Assembly: GCA_965218935.1 (NCBI GenBank)
Contig: CBDCMH010000007.1
Location: 1 to 64,000 of the forward strand
DNA from: JADFOI01 sp965218935
Lineage (GTDB): Bacteria; Acidobacteriota; UBA6911; RPQK01; JADFOI01
Length of the DNA: 64,000 bases
Direction: 5' to 3'
The notes below the pieces were generated by a model. It did not search any database. It worked only from the letters and a program-made list of their open reading frames with translations, and had not been told where the DNA came from. This document shows positions 34,963 to 42,127 of the stretch, in pieces. The translations under genes were made by a program, and so were the position numbers. Each line of letters begins with the position of its first letter. Position 1 is the stretch's first letter.

Positions 34963-36480
34963 GTGAAAGAAAAAATCTGGCTCATGGATGATGAGCATCG
35001 GGAGCCTGATTCCAAGATCCAAGGTCTGGATCAGTCCGATGATCTCGTCCGCGTCTATCTGAGGAAGATGGGCGCCGTCCCTCTTTTGACTCGAGAGGGA
35101 GAGGTCGAGGTTGCCAAGAGGATTGAAAGAGGTCACAAGAGCGGCTTGAAAGCCTTGTCGCGTTCGCCGGTCGTTGCCGGGCAGATTGTGAAGTATGGTG
35201 AGGGACTCAGGAGCGGTGATTTGACGATCAGGAACCTGGTGGAATGTGGAAAGGACCAGATCAAGGAGGCGCTTCTTGAAAAGCGGCGCAGGTGGGTTCT
35301 CAAGCGTATCGATGAAATCGCCGCCCTGGATGTCGAGTTCGAAAGGATCAGAAAGCGACTGCGCCGATGTAGGAAAGGCAGTAAGGCGTACAAGGGGTTG
35401 CGTTGGCGAATGGCGCGCTGTCGTATTTCCATAGCTCACCTCATTAGCGATCTGGAGCTTACCTCTTCGATTCGCCAGGAACTTGTGGATGTTCTCAGGA
35501 CCACAGTCGGGAACATCGTCGCACTGGAGAGGGAATCGAAGCGACTGAAGAAGCTACTGGAATCTCCACTGAAAGATAATGAAGCCAAAAAGGTGAGATC
35601 GCGCCTGCGAGCGATTGGCAGGGAGATCAAGGAAATTGAAGCAGAGGCATTGGCCTCACATGCCGGGCTTAAACGAACCTTGGCGGCAATTCAGGAGGGA
35701 GAGTTAGAAGCGGAGATCGCGAAAAAGGAATTGGTCGAGGCCAATCTGCGATTGGTGGTCTCGATTGCCAAGAAGTATCTCAAACGGGGACTTCAGTTCC
35801 TCGATCTGATCCAAGAGGGGAATATCGGCTTGATGAAGGCCGTCGATAAGTTCGAGTATCAAAGGGGTTACAAGTTCTCCACCTATGCAACCTGGTGGAT
35901 TCGCCAGAACATCACACGAGCCATTGCCGATCAGGCGAGGACGATCCGAATTCCTGTGCACATGATTGAAAGGATCAATAAGCTGATCCTGACCTCACGC
36001 TCCTTAGTGCAGGAGTATGGTCGAGAGCCCACTTCCGAAGAGGTTGCCCGTAAAATGAACAGTTCCGTGGGTCAGGTACGGGAGATGCTCGCGCTCACCC
36101 GAAGACCCATCTCACTTGAAACTCCCATCGGCGAAGACGAAGACGGCCACCTCGGTGATGTCATCGAAGACCGCAGCGCAGCTTCCCCTGCCGAAGTCTT
36201 GATCGATATCAGTATGAAAGACCAAACGGCGACCCTCTTGCAGACCCTAACCCCACGGGAAGAGCAGATCATCCGTATGCGGTTCGGTATCGGCGATTCA
36301 TCGGAAGAGACTCTGGAGACGGTTGGGCAAAGGTTCTCCGTCACTCGAGAACGGATTCGCCAGATTGAAGCCAAGGCACTGCGGAAGTTGCGATATCCGG
36401 AAGAGCTCAGGCAGGGGGCAGACGAAAAATCAGATTCGATTCTGATAGATCCTCCAGTGCTGCCTGCGGAAGGTTTGTAA
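34963..36480 (+). CDS. Primary-type sigma-70 factor (RpoD-like)
   Basis: 505 aa from GTG 34963 (AGGAG ten bases upstream). Region 1.2 (DLVRVYLRKMGAVPLLTREG), a long helical non-conserved region (residues about 100-245), regions 2.1-2.4 (LVEANLRLVVSIAKKYLKRG, FLDLIQEGNIGLMKAVDKFE, FSTYATWWIRQNITRAIADQ), region 3, and region 4.2 (FSVTRERIRQIEAKALRKLR). Region 1.1 is missing. It has no dnaG/rpsU neighbours, so it may be a second group-1/2 sigma rather than the housekeeping one. Confidence 0.9.
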   Translation: MKEKIWLMDDEHREPDSKIQGLDQSDDLVRVYLRKMGAVPLLTREGEVEVAKRIERGHKSGLKALSRSPVVAGQIVKYGEGLRSGDLTIRNLVECGKDQIKEALLEKRRRWVLKRIDEIAALDVEFERIRKRLRRCRKGSKAYKGLRWRMARCRISIAHLISDLELTSSIRQELVDVLRTTVGNIVALERESKRLKKLLESPLKDNEAKKVRSRLRAIGREIKEIEAEALASHAGLKRTLAAIQEGELEAEIAKKELVEANLRLVVSIAKKYLKRGLQFLDLIQEGNIGLMKAVDKFEYQRGYKFSTYATWWIRQNITRAIADQARTIRIPVHMIERINKLILTSRSLVQEYGREPTSEEVARKMNSSVGQVREMLALTRRPISLETPIGEDEDGHLGDVIEDRSAASPAEVLIDISMKDQTATLLQTLTPREEQIIRMRFGIGDSSEETLETVGQRFSVTRERIRQIEAKALRKLRYPEELRQGADEKSDSILIDPPVLPAEGL

Positions 36481-36550
36481 ACGGCTGAAATTCGTTTCCT
36501 GCAAGTGATCAGGAGAGTTCGCTTGTACACATAGTCATCCCCGGACTAGC

Positions 36551-37597
36551 TGTGAACTCTCAACAGGTTGTTCAGTAAAAGGGGTTGTCCATCCGAGTCT
36601 TTTCGGCAATGCTGATTGGAAGATTAGACCATCAGCACCGAAAGGAGAACCCGAATGGACATCCACCAGAATGCCCGAACCTGCCCAAGAAGTCGAGAAC
36701 TGATCATCCGACGAGTGAAAGAGCAAAGACAATCGGTCCAGGAGGTGGCTCAGTCGGTGGGGATCAGTGAGCGGACCGTCTACAAGTGGCTGGCTCGTTA
36801 TCAAGCCCAAGGCCGAGCGGGTCTGGAAGACTGGTCTTCCAGACCCGCTCGGATTGCCCGGCAGACCCCGAGGCGGGATCGAGAGGCAATTTACCGTCTT
36901 CGCCGTCGTCGAATGGTGGCAGCCGAGATTGCCGCTCGTTTGGGTCTGGCCCGCTCCACCGTGGCCCGGATCCTGCAACAAGCCGGATGGGGACGCTTGA
37001 AGAGCCTGGAGCCTGCACAGCCCGCTCGTCGCTACGAGCGCGACCATCCTGGGCAGTTGTTGCACCTGGACATCAAAAAACTGGGCAGGATTGCTGGTGT
37101 GGGGCATCGCATCACTCGAGATAAACGGCGTCGAGCTCGGGGAGTGGGATGGGAGTTTGTCCATGTGTGTATCGACGATAACTCTCGATTGGCCTATGTC
37201 GAAGTTCTCCCGGACGAGCGCAAACAATCGGCTATGGCTTTTCTCGGCCGAGCCGTCCTCTGGTTCCAAAAGCTGGGTATCCGGGTAGAACAGGTCCTGA
37301 CCGATAACGGTTCCTGTTATGTCTCCCACGCTTTCCAGGGTCTTTGCCAGCAACTGGGGCTTCGCCACCTCCGCACCCGTCCTTACCGGCCTCAAACCAA
37401 CGGCAAAGCAGAACGCTTGATCCAGACTCTCCTCCGTGAGTGGGCCTACCGCTTCCCCTACCGCACTTCAGGCCACCGTTTTCGCTGGCTTCGCCCCTGG
37501 CTTCACTTCTATAATCATCACCGCCAACATCAGAGCCTGGGTGGTCTGTCTCCTATCAGCAGACTTCCCCTTATGAATAATGTCATGAGAATGCACA
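36551..37597 (+). mobile_element. IS481-family element with 6-bp target duplication
   Basis: Inverted ends: TGTGAACTCTCAACAGGTTG (36551 on) and the complement of the right end, TGTGCATTCTCATGACATTA. ACTAGC is duplicated on both sides (36545-36550 and 37598-37603), fitting the NCTAGN target of IS481-type elements. 1047 bp. The target lies at the CTAG edge of palindromic element C. Confidence 0.92.
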
Positions 37598-37602
37598 ACT
37601 AG
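36655..37602 (+). CDS. IS481-family transposase
   Basis: 315 aa, intact. HTH start (QEVAQSVGISERTVYKWLAR), then the rve core: Asp in LLHLDIKKLGRI, Asp in VLTDNGSCYVS and Glu in GKAERLIQTLLREWAY. The stop TAG (37600-37602) lies in the duplicated target ACTAGC, outside the inverted repeat, so the host target supplies the stop codon. Opposite-strand frames here are shadows. Confidence 0.92.
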   Translation: MDIHQNARTCPRSRELIIRRVKEQRQSVQEVAQSVGISERTVYKWLARYQAQGRAGLEDWSSRPARIARQTPRRDREAIYRLRRRRMVAAEIAARLGLARSTVARILQQAGWGRLKSLEPAQPARRYERDHPGQLLHLDIKKLGRIAGVGHRITRDKRRRARGVGWEFVHVCIDDNSRLAYVEVLPDERKQSAMAFLGRAVLWFQKLGIRVEQVLTDNGSCYVSHAFQGLCQQLGLRHLRTRPYRPQTNGKAERLIQTLLREWAYRFPYRTSGHRFRWLRPWLHFYNHHRQHQSLGGLSPISRLPLMNNVMRMHN

Positions 37603-37662
37603 CCCGGATCGTGTATAGGTTCTCGTCACTGCAGTAGAGAATTTATGCGTAGCTCGTGCTAG
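37599..37662. repeat. Palindromic element C (short, complete)
   Basis: 64 bp with CTAG at both ends: left CTAGCCCGGATCGTGTATAG, right complement CTAGCACGAGCTACGCATAA. The centre CACTGCAGTAGAGA matches the inner arms of elements A and E. IS481 has inserted at its left CTAG. It lies 11 bp before the amidohydrolase ATG at 37673. Confidence 0.75.
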
Positions 37663-37672
37663 AGTCCCCTGG

Positions 37673-38596
37673 ATGTCCACAAATCCGCCCCTCAACGACT
37701 GTCACTGTCATTTTTTTTCGACTGTCTTCTTTCAGAAGCTGGCCACAGAGAAAGGCCTTCAAGAGGTTGGGGATCCTGTCGGGGAGGTCACCCGGTCGTT
37801 GGGCTGGGAGGCCCCCCAATCCCCCGAAGCGTTGGCTCAGCGCTGGGTCCAGGAACTGGACCCCAACCAGGTCGACCGGGCTGCCCTGATCGCCAGTGTC
37901 CCAGGTGACGAAGAATCCGTAGCCGTTGCTGTGGCCCAGCATCCTGAAAGGTTTGTTGGGTTCTTCATGGTGAATCCTACCCGGGAGAAAACAGCGGAGA
38001 GAATTCGCTGGGCCGTTGACGAACTTGGTTTACGTTGCATCTGCCTGTTTCCGGCAATGCATCAGTTTCATGTGTATGAAGACAAGGCTATCCAGGTCTT
38101 TGAAACTGCGGCCTCCCTGGATGGAGCCGTGGTTTTCGTCCATTGCGGGGTGCTGTCCCTCGGCGTGCGAAAGAAACTGGGGCTGGCCAGCCGGTTTGCC
38201 CTGCGCTTCTCCAACCCGCTCGATTTACATTCCGTTGCGCTGAGTTATCCAGAGGTGCCCATGATCATTCCTCATTTCGGAGCTGGGCTCTTTAGGGAGG
38301 CGCTCATGGTAGCGGACCTTTGTCCGAATATTTACCTGGACACGTCCAGTTCCAACAGTTGGATGAAGTACCACCCTTCTCTGACTCTTGAAAATGTGTT
38401 TGGTCAGGCACTCGAAGTGGTGGGGCCCGATCGGCTTCTATTTGGTACCGACTCCTCTTTTTTCCCGCGCGGGTGGCAGCGCGCGCTTTGGGAGGAGCAA
38501 GGTGCTGTTTTGGAGAGGATCGGGGTGGATGACCCGACGAAGGAAAAGTTTTTTGGTGGAAATTTTGACCGGCTGTTTCCCCTGAAGATTTCCTAG
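37673..38596 (+). CDS. Amidohydrolase-2 (TIM-barrel) family protein
   Basis: 307 aa. HxH in NDCHCHFFS at the N-terminus, His in VFVHCGV (residue about 155), His in IIPHFGAGLF and catalytic Asp in RLLFGTDSSFFPRGW give the set of the ACMSD/gamma-resorcylate decarboxylase branch. Such enzymes decarboxylate or hydrolyse aromatic or lactone substrates. The TAG stop is part of palindromic element D. It stands alone after the IS481 insertion. Confidence 0.88.
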   Translation: MSTNPPLNDCHCHFFSTVFFQKLATEKGLQEVGDPVGEVTRSLGWEAPQSPEALAQRWVQELDPNQVDRAALIASVPGDEESVAVAVAQHPERFVGFFMVNPTREKTAERIRWAVDELGLRCICLFPAMHQFHVYEDKAIQVFETAASLDGAVVFVHCGVLSLGVRKKLGLASRFALRFSNPLDLHSVALSYPEVPMIIPHFGAGLFREALMVADLCPNIYLDTSSSNSWMKYHPSLTLENVFGQALEVVGPDRLLFGTDSSFFPRGWQRALWEEQGAVLERIGVDDPTKEKFFGGNFDRLFPLKIS

Positions 38597-38622
38597 CCGG
38601 GATTATGCATAGTCCCGGCTAG
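38593..38622. repeat. Palindromic element D (30 bp, minimal)
   Basis: Nearly perfect palindrome from CTAGCCGGGATTATGCATAG to CCCGGCTAG: just the two end arms of the family with no interior. It provides stop codons on both strands: TAG 38594-38596 for the amidohydrolase and TAA (complement of 38603-38605) for the YceI remnant. As RNA it forms a strong hairpin and may act as a bidirectional terminator. Confidence 0.8.
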
Positions 38623-38821
38623 ACCTGGCTTGCTTCTGCCCCAGAAGCGCCTCTACATCTATAGTAATAGAGACATTGTTGCCCACGCTGCCGCCGCCTT
38701 TTTCCATTTCTCCGTTCCAGCTTATTCCGAAGTCATTTCGATCAATCATAGTTTTCGCCACGAAGCCAGCGCGACTCTCAGGCCCCTTGTCCTCCCCATC
38801 CTCTCGCCATACTGGCTTCAA
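38603..38821 (-). pseudogene. YceI-family protein, C-terminal remnant
   Basis: The frame gives GFVAKTMIDRNDFGISWN, then GGSVGNNVSITIDVEALLGQ, the last part of a YceI-like lipocalin (usual size about 190 aa), a periplasmic isoprenoid-binding protein. The signal peptide and two thirds of the barrel are missing. The last residues SRDYA and the stop come from element D. Confidence 0.7.
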
Positions 38822-38883
38822 CAGGTCTACAGGAAGGGAAAGGCAATGGTCGCTCGAGGAAGAATGGGGGTGCGGGCAGACAG

Positions 38884-40074
38884 CTACTCGAGCATTAACA
38901 CTAGCTCGAAGCCCGCTTGCAAAAGAGTGGTTTCCACCCAGGAGGCAAGTGGCAGCACCGGGCGGAGAGGCTCCTCGTTGGTGGCAGCCTTGGGTGTGGA
39001 TGTTGTCCAGTCGACAGGCAAGGTAGAACTCTGAATCATTTCCACCTGTACGATATCAGCGATCGCTGTTTGAATCTGTATCGCCGATGTCAGCGTGGAG
39101 TCGTCGTAATAGAACAGTGCCGTGCTCGTTGTCCAGTCCTTCTCAGGATAAGGGCTGCGTTGAACATCCGCTCCCAATTCACTCAGCCGTTCTTCAATCT
39201 GGGCAGCATCTTCCGTGCTTTCTTTGCTGTGGACGATCCGGGTCTTGGTCCCTCGTATTTCACGGGTGTCCAATTGGGTCTGAATGCTTCGAACCCTGGC
39301 TTCAGATTCCTGCACGGCTTTCTGAATTTCTTCGATGTCACGGGTCAACGCTTCGACTTCTGCCGACACGGATTCCGCCAGATTAGCGAATTGCACTCGT
39401 TGTCTTTCCGTAAACTGCTGCCTTTGGGCCATGTTGTCATAGTCGGAGGCGAGCCGTACGTAACGTTCGGCCAGTTGGGTCTTGTCTTTCTCGGTTTGGG
39501 TCAGCAAAGCTTGGAGATTTTCACGCTCGGCAGCCAGAAATGCCAGTTCTTCCTTGATGGTCTTGTCTTTTCTTTGGAGTTCTTCGGCTCTCTGCTCATT
39601 GTCAGCTTGATCTAGAGTGTTTTGATGGGCCAGCTTTTGACTTTCCAGCAATGCTGCTTCACCCCGCAGTCTTGCGATCTCCTGCTCGTACTCCAAGACA
39701 GGCCGAAAACCAATCACCCAGGTGAGAAGAAGTACCGCAGCCACGACTCCGGCAGCGGACCATTGCAGCATTGTCGGGGTTTGCTGGTACCACTTGCTGT
39801 GGAGGCGTTTTCGGATCTCCTCTGCTTCAAGCCAGAGTTTGACTCTCTCAGCCTCACTCTTCCGCCTTTCTGCATCGAGCTTCAGGGCTAAAATGTCATC
39901 CGAGGATTTGGTCTTGGAAGCTAAAGCGTCTTCGGCGGCTTTTTTCTTCAGAGGTGAAGCATCCTGTGACGATTTTTTCTTGGAGGCTAAAGCATCCTCC
40001 AAGGATTTTCCCTGTGAAGCTAAAGCAGCATCCTCGGATTCCTGCTTCGACGAACTCTTCTTGCCGCGAGCCAT
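38884..40074 (-). CDS. Membrane-anchored coiled-coil protein with LytR_C-like C-terminal domain
   Basis: 396 aa. Residues 1-65 are a charged repeat of 11-14 residues (DAALASQGKSLE, DALASKKKSSQ, DALASKTKSSD). One membrane helix follows (AAGVVAAVLLLTWVIGFRPV, about 110-130), then a coiled coil to about residue 290 (EYEQEIARLRGEAALLESQK, LTRDIEEIQKAVQESEARVR). The C-terminal domain (TRIVHSKESTEDAAQIEERL, YYDDSTLTSAIQIQTAIAD) resembles the LytR_C fold. Probable topology: N-terminus in the cytoplasm, coiled coil and end outside. Function unknown. Confidence 0.7.
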   Translation of the reverse strand: MARGKKSSSKQESEDAALASQGKSLEDALASKKKSSQDASPLKKKAAEDALASKTKSSDDILALKLDAERRKSEAERVKLWLEAEEIRKRLHSKWYQQTPTMLQWSAAGVVAAVLLLTWVIGFRPVLEYEQEIARLRGEAALLESQKLAHQNTLDQADNEQRAEELQRKDKTIKEELAFLAAERENLQALLTQTEKDKTQLAERYVRLASDYDNMAQRQQFTERQRVQFANLAESVSAEVEALTRDIEEIQKAVQESEARVRSIQTQLDTREIRGTKTRIVHSKESTEDAAQIEERLSELGADVQRSPYPEKDWTTSTALFYYDDSTLTSAIQIQTAIADIVQVEMIQSSTLPVDWTTSTPKAATNEEPLRPVLPLASWVETTLLQAGFELVLMLE

Positions 40075-40165
40075 CGATCGGGTTCTCCCAAACTCCTGAG
40101 GTTGACAGTTTCAACCGTCCAAAGGACGGCACTCCCCTGAATTCTAGAGGGATGGTCTGACAACC

Positions 40166-40201
40166 GGCGGGTGGTGTCCTAACTCCGGGACACCACCCGC
40201 C
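40166..40201. terminator. Strong hairpin, perfect 14-bp stem
   Basis: GGCGGGTGGTGTCC (40166-40179) pairs fully with GGACACCACCCGCC (40188-40201) over an 8-nt loop. It lies about 105 bp after the DUF2914 gene end and about 90 bp before the coiled-coil gene, both minus strand. There is no U-tract, so it may be a terminator of another type, an attenuator or a processing site. Confidence 0.45.
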
Positions 40202-40304
40202 AGTGTGACAAAGGTTGCGTTTGGAAGGCGCTCGAATAGCTCAGAGAATGGAGCGACGCTGGGACACAAACCTAAAATGTTCGGTGAGATGACTGGGGAG
40301 TTGG

Positions 40305-40946
40305 TTACTCCAGCCTCGTCAGCGTGATCATCTTATTCACGCGAGTGGGTTCTCTCTCAACACTGATCCTGATGGACCCAGACTCATAGCCAGCCTTGGC
40401 TATGTCCAACGTGTAGTCACCCACTTCCCAGAATCGCACGACATTAAGGCCATCTTCGCCCGTGCTTCCCAGGATGTTGCTGCCGTCATAAACGATCGCG
40501 TCTCCAGGAGTACTTTGAATCTCCAGTTCGACGGTCCGGGTATCAGGCTCGAGAGAGAAGGAAGTGGTTTGAGCTGTGCTACCGTCGGGCCTTTTCGCGA
40601 TTACCGTCCATCTCCCGGTTTGGTGAGGCATAATTTCCTTTGAACTCCAGGTTCTCCAGTTATTGGACCTGATATCGAGTTCAACAGCGGCAAGCAATTC
40701 GCCCTGCCAGTACCATTCATGGAGAATGGAGGTGGGCTCCATAGCTCGTTCGACCTTCGTAAAATAGAAGAGCCTCCCGACCGAAGAGGCGAACTTGTTG
40801 TCTGCTGTTTGGACTTCCGGCATCCGATTTTCGATCCTGGTAGTCACGACAGCGTTCGTCACCTCAAAATCAGAGGTCTGAGCCGATAGACTGGCTAGAC
40901 TGAAGAGAGCAAGCGTTAAGACAAATACAAGCGTTCTTTTTTCCAT
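40305..40946 (-). CDS. Secreted DUF2914 plus PEGA-domain protein
   Basis: 213 aa from ATG 40946. Signal peptide MEKRTLVFVLTLALFSLASL, then SAQ. DUF2914 domain (residues about 30-130) with LFYFTKVERAMEPTSILHEW, NWRTWSSKEIMPHQTGRWTV. C-terminal PEGA domain (about 145-213) with QSTPGDAIVYDGSNILGSTG and YTLDIAKAGYESGSIRISV. PEGA domains are surface or S-layer-associated; the partner is unknown. It probably lies in the periplasm or cell envelope. Confidence 0.83.
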   Translation of the reverse strand: MEKRTLVFVLTLALFSLASLSAQTSDFEVTNAVVTTRIENRMPEVQTADNKFASSVGRLFYFTKVERAMEPTSILHEWYWQGELLAAVELDIRSNNWRTWSSKEIMPHQTGRWTVIAKRPDGSTAQTTSFSLEPDTRTVELEIQSTPGDAIVYDGSNILGSTGEDGLNVVRFWEVGDYTLDIAKAGYESGSIRISVEREPTRVNKMITLTRLE

Positions 40947-41178
40947 GATATGTCGTACCCCCTTTAAAATAATCGTTGAAACGATGAATGAACCACTCAC
41001 TGAGGGTTCATCTTCCTTTCTTTTTAACATCTATCTCTGTCTTCGGAGACTCACCAGTCTCCTGCACAGAAGATTTTAGTAGCATCGGAGAAGCTTTACT
41101 TGTGACGAAGGTCACCAAAGTCAGGGGAAGGGTAGTTCATCAACGGTCTCAACCCAGATATACACCATTTTTTCACCT

Positions 41179-41297
41179 CTAGCCCGTATTTCTCACATCC
41201 AATCTACTCCGGCTGCGGATACCTGCGGGTCACGCCCCTTGTATCCACAGCCGTCTCCACCGCCTCGCTACGATCAGGTGTGAGAAATACCGGCTGG
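41179..41297. repeat. Palindromic element F
   Basis: 119 bp with inverted ends CTAGCCCGTATTTCTCACA (41179-41197) and TGTGAGAAATACCGGCTGG (41279-41297). It begins CTAGCCCG like elements A-E but has a different arm. It lies between the DUF2914 and DinB genes beside a subfamily-G fragment. Confidence 0.7.
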
Positions 41298-41323
41298 GAG
41301 CCTGTTGGAGTACTGAATCGAGG

Positions 41324-41368
41324 TCGCGCTCGCCACAAACGTCACCGTATTGAGGGAACGAGACACTA
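41324..41368. repeat. Partial palindromic element, subfamily G, supplying the DinB stop
   Basis: GCGCTCGCCACAAACGTCAC, then CGTATTGAGGGAACGAGACA, then CTA, matches the right end of the element at 53143-53415. Its terminal TA(G) is the complement of the DinB stop codon at 41366-41368. The left end is missing. Confidence 0.65.
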
Positions 41369-41914
41369 AGCCTTCGCTGTATCCTGCATCTGGGCCAGGC
41401 GGGCCTGCATATCACGCGTCAGGTGAGGCACAATTCCCAGCATGCGCTGGATCAGCATCAGCTGGCCCCGGTGATGCATCTCGTGCTCTTTGACGGAAAG
41501 GATCATTTCCAACCGGCTCTTGTCAGGAGGGGGCCCACCGTGTGGCATGCCCACACGTTCCGCCAGGAATTCCTCAGAGAGTCCTTCCACCCATTGGGCC
41601 CACTTTTCTCCATTGTTGCGCAGCAGCTCGATGATCTCTTCCTTGTTTCGGGGCTGCTCCTCTTCCGCTCTGAGACGCTGCATCAGTGAGGGAAAGTCAA
41701 AGCCCTCCAGAGTGGTCCTGGCCTCGACGGCGTGGATCTGGTGCTGGAAGTTGAAGGCAACCGCGATGTGAACCAGCCGCTGGGCCACGCTGCCCGTGTC
41801 GGGGGTCGCCTGAAAGTTGTACTGATCCTCCGGAATGTCTTCGGCCGTGATGATGGTGTTTTTCCGGACGGTCCGGAAACTCTCACTCAGCTCTCTTGCT
41901 CCGTAGTAAGTCAT
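41366..41914 (-). CDS. DinB-family protein
   Basis: 182 aa from ATG 41914 (GGAGG six bases upstream). Four-helix bundle with the metal-site histidines of the DinB/YfiT family: GSVAQRLVHIAVAFNFQ (His about 49), and LSVKEHEMHHRGQLMLIQR (EHxxHHRGQ, residues about 140-150). Members include bacillithiol- or mycothiol-type transferases and unknown stress proteins. Stand-alone gene. Confidence 0.87.
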   Translation of the reverse strand: MTYYGARELSESFRTVRKNTIITAEDIPEDQYNFQATPDTGSVAQRLVHIAVAFNFQHQIHAVEARTTLEGFDFPSLMQRLRAEEEQPRNKEEIIELLRNNGEKWAQWVEGLSEEFLAERVGMPHGGPPPDKSRLEMILSVKEHEMHHRGQLMLIQRMLGIVPHLTRDMQARLAQMQDTAKA

Positions 41915-42127
41915 TGTTTCCTCCAACGGGTTAATAAGGGAATAAGTTCCAAACTCTTTCGTTCCAATTTGAGGATTATAGCGGGGCGGGTGAAGGCCCG
42001 CAAGCCCCAGGCGAAGGGACTCTCGCTTGAAAGACTCTGACTATATATAGGACACTGAAATGAGAGTTGTTCTCCGTGAGCTGGCAGGATTTGCTGCCCC
42101 AGTCTTGAGTTTGAAAGGTTCAACACG

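Noticed and set aside
34726..35439. 237-codon minus-strand frame
   Set aside because: Antisense to the N-terminal half of the sigma factor, no domain pattern.
38630..39034. Plus-strand frames at 38.6-39.0 kb
   Set aside because: They are antisense to the YceI remnant and the coiled-coil gene.
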